This document shows positions 1-5,420 of a stretch of DNA of 29,278 nt, one piece after another (position 1 is the stretch's first letter; each line of letters starts with the position of its first letter). This DNA comes from a virus, in the IMG/VR virus record IMGVR_UViG_3300043426_000120, positions 1 through 29,278 of that record; one strand, given 5' to 3'. The position numbers were made by a program, and so were the translations under genes. The notes under the pieces were generated by a model. It did no database searches. It was not told the DNA's origin and saw nothing but the letters and a program-made list of their open reading frames with translations.

Positions 1-38
1 CCTTTCCCTATCTGAACTGTTGACACATAGGAAGAACC

Positions 39-389
39 ATGAAAATCGTCCGTAGTGACCTCTGGTTATGCCAAGACTGCATGATCTTCGCAGTGAACGA
101 CGACCTGCCGCCAGACAGCGACGACGCACATGACAGGATGGTCGTTGAAGGAGTTCACGACCTGGGCTCAGGCCTCGTACCTGACTTCTTCAGTGAGGAT
201 CAGGTCGAGTGCAAGCTGTGCGGATGGATTGGCCACAAACAGCCGACAGACATCTGCCCGCAGTGCCACAAAGACGGGCTCGTCGACCGCGACACAGGAG
301 AGCATGAATTCTCACGAGAGACGTGTGACGCATGCGGCACACATCTGGCTGGGTATCGGTTTCGCTTCGCTGTGCTGGGAGAAGAGTGA
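39..389 (+). CDS. Small cysteine-rich (zinc-ribbon-like) phage protein
   Basis: This 116-residue protein has four cysteine pairs: CQDC at residues 11-14, CKLC near 58, CPQC near 74, and CDACG near 97. That spacing suggests one or two zinc-binding ribbons. The N-terminus (DLWLCQDCMIFAVN) and C-terminus (CDACGTHLAGYRFRFAVLG) resemble a small protein common in the early regions of many phages; its function is unknown to me. The central CxxC pairs look like an insertion between these two conserved ends. The start follows AGGAAG at a normal distance. The stop overlaps the next start (TGATG), so the gene is probably translationally coupled. It is the first complete gene of the + strand operon in the window; its promoter lies to the left. 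A nucleic-acid or protein-binding role is only inference. Confidence 0.75.
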   Translation: MKIVRSDLWLCQDCMIFAVNDDLPPDSDDAHDRMVVEGVHDLGSGLVPDFFSEDQVECKLCGWIGHKQPTDICPQCHKDGLVDRDTGEHEFSRETCDACGTHLAGYRFRFAVLGEE

Positions 390-1090
390 TGAAGGAAACC
401 TACAAGCAACGCGTGCTCCGTTTCTATAAAAAGGAACGTGCTGAAAACAACCCCGCCATTCAAGCTATGCGTTCAGCAAAGTTCGAAGCGAAGTACGGCG
501 AAGGTTCATTCAAGCAGAACATCACCCCGCTCAATCACGGTGAAGCCTATGAGGGTGAGGAAGAACACGAGCTACCTCGCGGCTGGAAAATCAATTTCAA
601 GATTCAGTATGACAGCCACCACGAGCCGCCTTGGGAAGACTGCGACGGTGTGGGTGAAGTGACTGACTGGATTCACGGTTCGTTAGACGAAGAGCAGTAC
701 GGTTGGGAGCTGTGTGGTGAGCACTTCAGCCATCGCTATTACGACTGGAAGGCAACCTTGCCCATCGCCATCAAAGAAGGCTGGGACGCCCCACCGTACA
801 AGACCGGGACGAAGCACGAGCAGGCTATGCGTGCCATGCGCAACACCTATGAGTTCCTGCGCGACTGGTGCAATGACAACTGGTGGTACGTTGGCCTGAT
901 CGTCACGCTGCATGACGAGAACGGAGAAGAACTGGGTGAAGACTCATGCTGGGGCTTCGAGAGCAACAGCGGTAGCTACATCACCGAACAGATGCGCAGC
1001 TGGGCGGCGAGCTTGATCGTTCAGGCACGTAAAGCTAAACGCCGCGAAACGGACGCGTGGAAGCAACTCAAATTGGAGATAGCGGCATGA
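389..1090 (+). CDS. Hypothetical early protein, 233 aa
   Basis: The start is the ATG at 389, which shares one base with the preceding TGA; the open frame extends upstream only by running through the previous gene. The protein is charged, with many Trp and Tyr residues, a lysine/arginine-rich N-terminus (about residues 1-40), and a basic amphipathic C-terminal helix (about 205-230). The middle (about 80-200) carries an acidic, aromatic pattern (HGSLDEEQYGWELCG, then WCNDNWWYVG). I see no catalytic motif, signal peptide or membrane segment. It resembles hypothetical proteins of phage early regions but I cannot name a family. Its stop overlaps the next gene by ATGA. It belongs to the ligase-containing operon, so a DNA-metabolism or host-takeover role is possible but unproven. 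Confidence 0.75.
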   Translation: MKETYKQRVLRFYKKERAENNPAIQAMRSAKFEAKYGEGSFKQNITPLNHGEAYEGEEEHELPRGWKINFKIQYDSHHEPPWEDCDGVGEVTDWIHGSLDEEQYGWELCGEHFSHRYYDWKATLPIAIKEGWDAPPYKTGTKHEQAMRAMRNTYEFLRDWCNDNWWYVGLIVTLHDENGEELGEDSCWGFESNSGSYITEQMRSWAASLIVQARKAKRRETDAWKQLKLEIAA

Positions 1091-1416
1091 AGAATGAACT
1101 GGATAAGGAAGGTGAGCCCACTACAGTGTGGATCGCTGGCTACAACATGCCTGGGTACATGCCGGACAACGAACCAGCTGAGTGCGAGAGCTTCGATGAA
1201 GCTAAGGCCCACATCATCTTCATGATGAAGCAGTTCGAGGATGACTGCGGCGACTACACCGCCAACAAAGAGGTGAGTGGTGAAGACATCGCCGAAGAGC
1301 AAGAGGCGCTGGCCACTGAGTATTGCCACGGCGCCGAAGAAGTGAATCTTCAGTCCGGCGAGTTCTATGGTCGGTTCGGCGACTACGTGTTCTGGGTGAC
1401 AAAGGACACGAAATGA
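1087..1416 (+). CDS. Hypothetical acidic early protein, 109 aa
   Basis: The chosen start is the ATG at 1087, inside the ATGA overlap with the previous stop; an in-frame start 30 bases upstream would lie within the previous gene. The product is very acidic, with many Glu and Asp residues between positions 20 and 85 (for example EDDCGDY and SGEDIAEEQEALATE), and has an aromatic C-terminus (GRFGDYVFWVTK). Small acidic early proteins of phages often bind host enzymes or mimic DNA, but nothing here proves that. No membrane segment or known motif is visible. It overlaps the next gene by ATGA. Confidence 0.7.
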   Translation: MKNELDKEGEPTTVWIAGYNMPGYMPDNEPAECESFDEAKAHIIFMMKQFEDDCGDYTANKEVSGEDIAEEQEALATEYCHGAEEVNLQSGEFYGRFGDYVFWVTKDTK

Positions 1417-1751
1417 CGAATGAAAAAGTAAGCATTGACCGTCGCGTACTGGAGCAACTGCTTGATGCAACTGTGGGCGACACCCTTTACACCACCGCTC
1501 GCCATCTTGCCAAGCAAGCTCTTGGTTACAAACGCACCGACGAAGAAATCATGCGCGACGGTGTGGCCAACCACGTGCGCCGCTACTGCAACGAAGAGCG
1601 TGTGCTGAACCTCAAAGTGTTTCCACGTACCGAGCGAGATAGCTCAGGCATGCTTGAGTGGATCTTGCGCTATGAGTGGGAAACGGGCGGCGGTATCACC
1701 ATCGGAATGATTCAACGCGCTCCAGGCGCAGAAATCGAGTACCACTCATGA
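1413..1751 (+). CDS. Hypothetical early protein, 112 aa
   Basis: The start at 1413 lies in the ATGA overlap with the preceding gene. The first 50 residues look helical (RRVLEQLLDATVGDTLY, then ARHLAKQALG), and the C-terminal half looks like a small beta domain (VLNLKVFPRTERD, LEWILRYEWETGGGITIGMIQR). It is followed directly by the ligase gene through another ATGA overlap. I do not recognise the family. Its position just before ligase suggests only co-expression with DNA replication functions. Confidence 0.7.
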   Translation: MTNEKVSIDRRVLEQLLDATVGDTLYTTARHLAKQALGYKRTDEEIMRDGVANHVRRYCNEERVLNLKVFPRTERDSSGMLEWILRYEWETGGGITIGMIQRAPGAEIEYHS

Positions 1752-2614
1752 CTTTAGCATTCAAACCCATGTTAGCTTCACCCGCAGACCTCAACAATCT
1801 GCGCTTCCCCTTGCTGGCCAGCCCCAAGCTCGACGGCATTCGTGCAGTAGTAATCAACGGCGTGCTCATGAGCCGGAGCCTCAAACCTATCCCGAACAAG
1901 CACGTGCAGAAGCTGTTCTCAGCATACGAGCACTTCGACGGTGAGCTGATCGTCGGTGAGCCGACAGCGAAGAACTGCTTCAACGTGACCACCAGCGGCG
2001 TGATGTCTGTCGACGGTGAGCCCGACGTGCACTTCCATGTGTTTGACCACATTGAAGTACCTCACGAGCGCTATTACCACCGCTTCAAGCCGGGCAAGTT
2101 CAACCTTCGCAGTCGCGTCGTTGAAGTGCCCCAGACCCTGGTGAACTCTGTTGAAGAGCTGCTGGCTCTGGAAGAGAAGTGCCTCAACGAAGGCTACGAA
2201 GGGCTGATTCTGCGTGACCCGGATGCAGGCTACAAGTTCGGGCGCAGCACTGCCAAGGAAGGGATCTTGCTGAAGCTAAAAAGATTTCAGGATGATGAAG
2301 CTCACATCGTCGGGCTGGTTGAGCAAATGCACAATGGCAACGAAGCCACGACCAACGAGCTGGGTCGTACCAAGCGCAGCTCACACAAAGAGAACAAGAC
2401 GGGCAAGAACACGCTGGGCGCGTTCCAAGTGCTGTGGAAAGGCATCGAGTTTGAGATCGGCACAGGCATGGATGACGAGCTTCGTCAGCGCGTGTGGGAC
2501 AACCGCGAGAAGTACATCGGCAAGCTGCTGAAGTTCAAATACTTCCCAGTGGGCGTGAAGGACAAACCGAGACACCCTGTGTTTTTGTCATTCAGGGATG
2601 AGAGGGATCTGTAA
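1748..2614 (+). CDS. ATP-dependent DNA ligase (T7-like)
   Basis: This 288-residue protein shows the nucleotidyltransferase motifs of ATP-dependent DNA ligases in order. Motif I is PKLDGIR, with the adenylated lysine at residue 27. Motif III is FDGEL near 60, the VFDHIE segment follows near 97, motif IV is EGLILRD near 156, and motif V is LLKLKRF near 175. The region from about 190 to the end (EAHIVGLVEQ, then LGAFQVLWKG, EFEIGTG, GKLLKFKYF) matches the OB-fold domain. The length suits the minimal two-domain phage ligases of the T7 type. It seals nicks with ATP in replicated or injected DNA in the cytoplasm. The gene starts in an ATGA overlap with the gene before it and ends in a TAATG overlap with the gene after it. 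The family call is secure; the exact gene name is not assigned. Confidence 0.96.
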   Translation: MTLAFKPMLASPADLNNLRFPLLASPKLDGIRAVVINGVLMSRSLKPIPNKHVQKLFSAYEHFDGELIVGEPTAKNCFNVTTSGVMSVDGEPDVHFHVFDHIEVPHERYYHRFKPGKFNLRSRVVEVPQTLVNSVEELLALEEKCLNEGYEGLILRDPDAGYKFGRSTAKEGILLKLKRFQDDEAHIVGLVEQMHNGNEATTNELGRTKRSSHKENKTGKNTLGAFQVLWKGIEFEIGTGMDDELRQRVWDNREKYIGKLLKFKYFPVGVKDKPRHPVFLSFRDERDL

Positions 2615-2826
2615 TGCCCACGTTCCTGACAGTATGGTCTGCGCACATCGACGCTCCGTCACACGAAGAGGCCGCAGCCACAGCACTCGACGACATGCGC
2701 AGACCTGACAGCATAGCAACGATCTTCGAAGTGACGAACCTGGCTGACGACGTTCTCGTGGTTGTCGACGTAGCCGAGGGCGACATCCTCAAAGACAACA
2801 GAGGTGAAGACTATGAATACGAGTGA
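2614..2826 (+). CDS. Hypothetical small acidic protein, 70 aa
   Basis: The start shares its A with the ligase stop (TAATG at 2612-2616), so translation is probably coupled to ligase. The predicted fold has a beta strand (FLTVWSAHID), a helix (SHEEAAATALDDMR), then strands (IATIFEVTNL and VLVVVDVAEG), and an acidic tail ending DYEYE. This looks like a compact alpha/beta domain. No catalytic or membrane features are visible and I do not recognise it. It overlaps the following gene by 14 bases. Confidence 0.65.
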   Translation: MPTFLTVWSAHIDAPSHEEAAATALDDMRRPDSIATIFEVTNLADDVLVVVDVAEGDILKDNRGEDYEYE

Positions 2827-3157
2827 CAACTTACCTGAGTACATGCTGGGTATTGACCTGGGGAGACCGGGTTACGAGCAGACGGCTTACACAGTTTGTA
2901 AAACGGACGGTAAAAAGATCCAGATATTGCATGCGGGAACCTTCTCGCCAGCGGATGACCCGTACTACGACATGATGAAGGTTTTGAGTCTAGGGGTTCA
3001 ACATATGCAGCGTGAGCCTGACGCGTTAATGCTTGACGAAGCGGATCTTTGCTATTTGAAGATGAAGGCTAATTCGTGCTCCCAACCTTTCTCGTACGAC
3101 AGTCTTACGAGAGTGACTTACCTTGGTTTCAAGGTTCTAGTTAAGGACAAGCCATGA
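2813..3157 (+). CDS. Hypothetical protein, 114 aa
   Basis: Two starts are possible: GTG at 2804 and ATG at 2813. The ATG is preferred because AGAGGTGAAG lies seven to eight bases upstream and fits a ribosome-binding site. The N-terminus contains a short hydrophobic strand and turn (YMLGIDLGRPG) and a later acidic strand (ALMLDEADLCYL). These superficially recall nucleotide-binding or RNase H-like strands but are far too little to assign a fold. The C-terminus (TYLGFKVLVKDKP) resembles a small beta hairpin. There is no signal peptide. It ends in an ATGA overlap with the next gene. Confidence 0.65.
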   Translation: MNTSDNLPEYMLGIDLGRPGYEQTAYTVCKTDGKKIQILHAGTFSPADDPYYDMMKVLSLGVQHMQREPDALMLDEADLCYLKMKANSCSQPFSYDSLTRVTYLGFKVLVKDKP

Positions 3158-3411
3158 ATACGAGTGAAGTAAGCATCACGCTTGGAGGTGTTGAGTTCCT
3201 TGTCCTGGGCACGTTCCACGACATTGAGGACTTCGAGCTGGAAGACGTGCAGCACAAAGGTGAGTCCGTCATCGAGCTGCTTGAATCGAAAGTCGTCAAA
3301 GCTCTGGAGGACCGAGCGTTCGAGAAGTTGCTCGCAAGTCACCTGGAGGATATGGCCAACGCCAAAGCGGACAAGCAGGAGTCAGCGAGAGACATGCGCA
3401 AGTACGGCTGA
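3154..3411 (+). CDS. Hypothetical protein, 85 aa; last gene of the + strand operon
   Basis: The start at 3154 lies in an ATGA overlap with the previous stop. The first 25 residues are beta-like (EVSITLGGVEFLVLG) and the rest is charged and helical (about residues 28-82), rich in Lys, Glu and Asp, compatible with a short coiled coil. An intrinsic terminator begins 22 bases after the stop, so this is the last gene of the operon. I do not recognise the family. Confidence 0.7.
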   Translation: MNTSEVSITLGGVEFLVLGTFHDIEDFELEDVQHKGESVIELLESKVVKALEDRAFEKLLASHLEDMANAKADKQESARDMRKYG

Positions 3412-3432
3412 GTCCCTCCCCTCAGCCCTTTA

Positions 3433-3462
3433 AAAGCCCGGATTCGTCCGGGCTTTCTTTTT
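3433..3462 (+). terminator. Intrinsic terminator of the + strand operon, possibly bidirectional
   Basis: A perfect 10-bp stem, AAAGCCCGGA (3433-3442) with TCCGGGCTTT (3447-3456), encloses a TTCG loop and is followed by CTTTTTG. This is a textbook rho-independent terminator for the + strand genes. Read on the - strand, the same stem is followed by TTTAAA, so it may also stop late transcripts arriving from the right. Confidence 0.9.
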
Positions 3463-3475
3463 GTAAAGACCAAGG

Positions 3476-3504
3476 TTGACAGCCCGGAGATCACCACCTA
3501 GAAT
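3476..3504 (+). promoter_or_regulatory. Near-consensus sigma70 promoter (P1)
   Basis: TTGACA at 3476-3481 and TAGAAT at 3499-3504 are separated by exactly 17 bases. The -35 hexamer is perfect and the -10 has one mismatch. It lies 13 bases after the terminator that closes the upstream operon, so it begins a new transcription unit, with an expected start near 3511. No protein gene follows on this strand. The next elements are a long inverted repeat, a tRNA-Asn 5' half and another terminator. Confidence 0.75.
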
Positions 3505-3523
3505 TCGCTTCCTCGCTGCAACG

Positions 3524-3600
3524 AGCTGTCCAATATATTTTCAGAGAGGGCGTCAAAACGTCACTCAGATACCGTCAGAGAGACGATATATTGGACAGCT
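3524..3600. repeat. Perfect 15-bp inverted repeat with 47-base spacer
   Basis: AGCTGTCCAATATAT at 3524-3538 is exactly complementary to ATATATTGGACAGCT at 3586-3600. Each arm contains one copy of the GTCCAATATA element that recurs at 3738 and 3757. The spacer contains CGTCA three times (3551, 3559, 3573) and CAGAGAG twice. As RNA it would form a long hairpin; as DNA it could be a pair of opposed protein-binding sites. Confidence 0.9.
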
Positions 3601-3623
3601 AGTTGAAGCTACGTTGTTGATTT

Positions 3624-3664
3624 TCCTCGATAGCTCAGTCGGTAGAGCGCCGGACTGTTAATCC
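3624..3664 (+). pseudogene. tRNA-Asn(GUU) 5' half, truncated after the anticodon arm
   Basis: The sequence carries a tRNA 5' acceptor strand (TCCTCGA, 3624-3630), a D-arm (GCTC at 3633 pairing with GAGC, loop AGTCGGTA) and an anticodon arm with anticodon GTT at 3657-3659 (GGACTGTTAATCC). The outer anticodon-stem pairs, the variable loop and the T-arm (no GGTTC box) are missing. The match breaks at TTAATCC, and the next bases are CCATTACCG. Those could be the CCA end and downstream flank of a host tRNA gene after an internal deletion. It cannot encode a working tRNA alone. It may be a recombination remnant, an attachment-site core, or part of a small RNA. Confidence 0.8.
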
Positions 3665-3679
3665 CATTACCGAAAATTC

Positions 3680-3703
3680 AGGCTCCTGCGGGAGCCTTTA
3701 TTC
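3680..3703 (+). terminator. Intrinsic terminator after the half-tRNA
   Basis: A 7-bp stem AGGCTCC (3680-3686) / GGAGCCT (3691-3697) with a TGCG loop is followed by TTATTC. The stem is GC-rich and the tail is moderately U-rich, so termination on the + strand is likely but weaker than at 3433-3462. Confidence 0.7.
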
Positions 3704-3721
3704 ATGCGGCTTTCGGGGCAT

Positions 3722-3749
3722 CTGACACCCTCTGTCAGTCCAATATAAT
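3722..3749 (+). promoter_or_regulatory. Sigma70-like promoter P2 with overlapping palindrome, facing the late operon
   Basis: CTGACA (3722-3727) and a perfect TATAAT (3744-3749) are 16 bases apart. The -35 lies in a palindrome, CTGACA-CCCTC-TGTCAG (3722-3738), and the -10 overlaps a GTCCAATATA element (3738-3747), so both hexamers sit in possible operator sequence. It points right, into the 3' end of prepilin 2, so its transcript would be antisense to the - strand late operon. That it is active is inference. Confidence 0.5.
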
Positions 3750-3767
3750 CGAGTTTGTCCAATATAT
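3738..3767 (+). repeat. Two direct copies of GTCCAATATA, 19 bases apart
   Basis: GTCCAATATAAT starts at 3738 and GTCCAATATATT starts at 3757, both in the same orientation as the left arm at 3528. With the inverted copy ending at 3596 there are four copies in about 240 bases. I noticed no further copy in the window. Such clustering suggests a specific binding site for a phage protein, such as an integrase arm site, a repressor or a replication initiator. Confidence 0.8.
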
Positions 3768-3793
3768 TACGGCTCCGCCGTGCGAAGAGCCCA

Positions 3794-4360
3794 TCACTGT
3801 GCGGCTACTGCAAACTGGACTTCCACGTCTTCGTCATCAACCGAACATACCCCTGTGATCACCGCCCCGCTCGGCACAGCCTGGGTCAGGTAGCACGGCA
3901 GGTTCTGGAACACCACCACGTTCCTCACGTTCGCTTTTAGCGTGCCAACGGGCACACCAGCTGTTTGAACGGAGAGAAAACTGAGCGAGACTTGCGGGAA
4001 CTTGAACTCGAACGCAGCGGCCTCAAGCACCCCGGCGCCAAGGAGTTGCTCCCTCGCACACGTGGATTCGTTCGCGTCAATAAGCCCATTGCCGTTACCT
4101 CGGCCGACAGACAGGCAGCGCTTACTGAGCCTTGGGATTTCAGGCACGGTCTCGTTCACAATGAAGTCGCCTGGGTACATGCGATAACGATCTCGGAATT
4201 CCGATGTCGCCGCCACCAAGCTCTGAACTTTGGCAGCAAAGGCTTTCTTATCCGCTTGACGCACGAGGTGTTTGCCACCAACAAGCACGCCCGCTGTGAG
4301 TGCGCCGATGACCAAAATTACGAACGCCAGCTCAACGAGGGTGAATCCCCGCTGATTCAT
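3794..4360 (-). CDS. Type IV prepilin-like protein 2 (minor pilin family)
   Basis: This 188-residue protein starts MNQRGFTLVELAFVILVIGA, a complete type III (prepilin peptidase) leader: cleavage expected after Gly5, Phe as first mature residue, and the conserved Glu at mature position 5, followed by about 20 hydrophobic residues. The next helix (ADKKAFAAKVQSLVAATSEF) leads into FRDRYRMYPGDF and GNGNGLID. These motifs are typical of a bacterial minor-pilin subfamily whose members share a YxxxPGD segment and an NGNG turn. Four cysteines (82, 101, 156, 172) could form disulfides in the periplasm. It starts in an ATGA overlap with the small membrane-protein gene and is the last gene of the late operon. 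The prepilin call is firm. The role in a phage (pilus interference, exclusion of other phages, or a virion part) is unknown. Confidence 0.9.
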   Translation of the reverse strand: MNQRGFTLVELAFVILVIGALTAGVLVGGKHLVRQADKKAFAAKVQSLVAATSEFRDRYRMYPGDFIVNETVPEIPRLSKRCLSVGRGNGNGLIDANESTCAREQLLGAGVLEAAAFEFKFPQVSLSFLSVQTAGVPVGTLKANVRNVVVFQNLPCYLTQAVPSGAVITGVCSVDDEDVEVQFAVAAQ

Positions 4361-4557
4361 TTGTTCGCATCACGCCACATGCAGGCTGCGATCACAATGC
4401 AGTGTGCGCAGCTGTACGCGGCAAGCAGGCTGAGGGCGAAACCAAGATACAGGTTCACTGACTTAGGTAGCGGTGAGCAGACGAACAGGCCGAAGAACGT
4501 CAGCATCAACGCCGGAGTGATCATTGCTGCGACTTTTACACGTTGAGCGAAGGTCAT
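4357..4557 (-). CDS. Small two-helix membrane protein between the prepilins
   Basis: This 66-residue protein has two predicted membrane helices, about residues 8-28 and 35-59, joined by a short loop with Pro-Leu-Pro-Lys. The N-terminus is basic (RVK) and the C-terminus charged (WRDANK). Four cysteines lie in or near the helices. It overlaps prepilin 1 (ATGA at 4554-4557) and prepilin 2 (ATGA at 4357-4360), so the three genes are translationally coupled; GGAG lies about nine bases before its ATG. It could be an inner-membrane partner of the two pilin-like proteins, or a second small holin-like protein. Its position favours the former. I do not recognise the family. Confidence 0.75.
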   Translation of the reverse strand: MTFAQRVKVAAMITPALMLTFFGLFVCSPLPKSVNLYLGFALSLLAAYSCAHCIVIAACMWRDANK

Positions 4558-5402
4558 TTGGCGAACACTCCGTTTTTAGTCAAGACCAAGCACACCCTCT
4601 CCATTGGGGCAGAGCAGTCTTTAGGGGGCGTCACCGGCAGAAGCACGCATTCCTCAGTTGATCCGACAACAAGCGCTCCCTTGTCAATTGTCAGCTGCAC
4701 GCTGCCGAGCGCCGGCCCTGCTTTGCTGGAGAGGATGATCGAGTTGATAAAGCTCTCGCACGCTGCATCGCTCTTTGTCGTCCAGCCTTGCTGAAGCAAG
4801 GGCTCAAGCAGCTCTTGCGGGCTGAAGACGGCAAGCCTGTCGTCAAAGCCATCGGCGACCGACTCTCTGTAACAGCGCGGGGAGCAACCCTCAGCGTTGG
4901 CTGTTTCTTCAACCTTACTCTCGGGCGGGGCCGTGTTGGGCTGGTACTGTGCGTTTATCGCCCCGTCCCCATTGTCACCATGGGAGATCAAGACGACTGC
5001 CGCGCGCTCGTCGCCCAGTTGAACCAACTTGGTTTTATCCGGTGCTTTGATGAACGTGTCGGCGACTGTCCAGTCTTTAGTGACAACGAAGGTGAAGTGA
5101 TTCCCCCACGCGTCAAGCGCTTCGTCTTGGGGGATGGAAAGCTCGCGATATGGGAGCGTACCGGACAGAGATGTGCAGTCGCCTGCCGCGCCGTCAGCTT
5201 TGGTCGCAGGACAAGGCAGGTGTTTGTTGTCCCGGAGGTAGGCTATCAACGCACTCTTGATAGCCGCCTGCCTGGCGTGTGTGGTGGCGCTTCGAGTGTG
5301 CGTCATGAACACGTTGAGTCCGGACAGCAGCAGGCCGGAGACCGCGCTCATGATCACCAATACCACCGCCATTTCTACGAGGGTGAAGCCTTTATTCTTC
5401 AT
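4554..5402 (-). CDS. Type IV prepilin-like protein 1 (minor pilin family)
   Basis: This 282-residue protein starts MKNKGFTLVEMAVVLVIMSA, with Gly5 as the cleavage site, Phe6 and Glu10 (mature +1 and +5), and a hydrophobic N-terminal helix. The body has motifs of a bacterial minor-pilin subfamily in order: LPCP at 62-65, a second Cys at 76, LPYREL at 83-88, DAWGNHFTF at 97-105, VLISHGDNGDGA at 137-148, and DDRLAVFSPQEL at 187-198. Eight cysteines suggest an oxidised periplasmic fold. It is a complete, intact member, not a fragment. The start has no good ribosome site (GAGGG abuts the ATG). A five-codon mini-frame (ATG at 5413, stop at 5399) overlaps it by ATGA, so reinitiation after the polyvalent-protein gene is likely. 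Prepilin peptidase and an assembly machine would have to come from the host. Confidence 0.9.
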   Translation of the reverse strand: MKNKGFTLVEMAVVLVIMSAVSGLLLSGLNVFMTHTRSATTHARQAAIKSALIAYLRDNKHLPCPATKADGAAGDCTSLSGTLPYRELSIPQDEALDAWGNHFTFVVTKDWTVADTFIKAPDKTKLVQLGDERAAVVLISHGDNGDGAINAQYQPNTAPPESKVEETANAEGCSPRCYRESVADGFDDRLAVFSPQELLEPLLQQGWTTKSDAACESFINSIILSSKAGPALGSVQLTIDKGALVVGSTEECVLLPVTPPKDCSAPMERVCLVLTKNGVFAK

Positions 5403-5420
5403 CCCTCAATCATAGCGCAC

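Larger units (their letters stand above)
3511..3703 (+). ncRNA. Candidate small noncoding RNA of about 190 nt
   Basis: Promoter P1 and the terminator at 3680-3703 bracket a unit with no convincing reading frame. The predicted transcript holds, in order: a 15-bp perfect stem (3524-3538 with 3586-3600) whose 47-base loop contains a smaller CGTC/GACG hairpin (3573-3585) and three CGTCA pentamers; a linker; the acceptor 5' strand, D-arm and anticodon region of tRNA-Asn(GUU); and the terminator hairpin. What is seen is the architecture; that it is transcribed is inference. It could be a regulatory RNA, a leftover tRNA operon of host origin whose tRNA lost its 3' half, or the phage side of an attachment site. 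Confidence 0.45.
3524..3768. other. Candidate attP-like region
   Basis: A tRNA-identical core (3624-3664) is flanked on both sides by copies of a short repeat, GTCCAATATA: two inverted copies on the left and two direct copies on the right. Tyrosine-integrase attP sites have this layout of core plus arm sites. Against it: no integrase gene lies next to it, and most tRNA-targeting elements carry the 3' rather than the 5' half of the tRNA. In its favour, promoter P1 sits upstream of the 5' half, so integration could rebuild a transcribed tRNA. This remains an alternative to the small-RNA reading. Confidence 0.3.

Noticed and set aside
20-48. TTGACA at 20-25 as a promoter for the first gene
   Set aside because: No -10-like hexamer lies 16-18 bases downstream; the region there is already coding.
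1413-2614. Longer ligase and 112-aa proteins from upstream starts (1676 and 1323)
   Set aside because: Those starts lie in the preceding genes without ribosome sites; the ATGA-overlap starts give the correct family length.
2813-3157. RNase H-like or actin-like nuclease from the GIDLG start of the 114-aa protein
   Set aside because: One short motif only; protein too small and no further acidic catalytic pattern.
3476-3661. 61-codon + strand frame across the P1/tRNA region
   Set aside because: It overlaps the promoter, inverted repeat and tRNA half; its ending (SSVGRAPDC) is the usual false translation of a tRNA.
3524-3768. CRISPR array or anti-CRISPR repeat mimic from the GTCCAATATA copies
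   Set aside because: Copies are only 10-15 bases, in mixed orientation and with uneven spacing; no spacer-repeat regularity.
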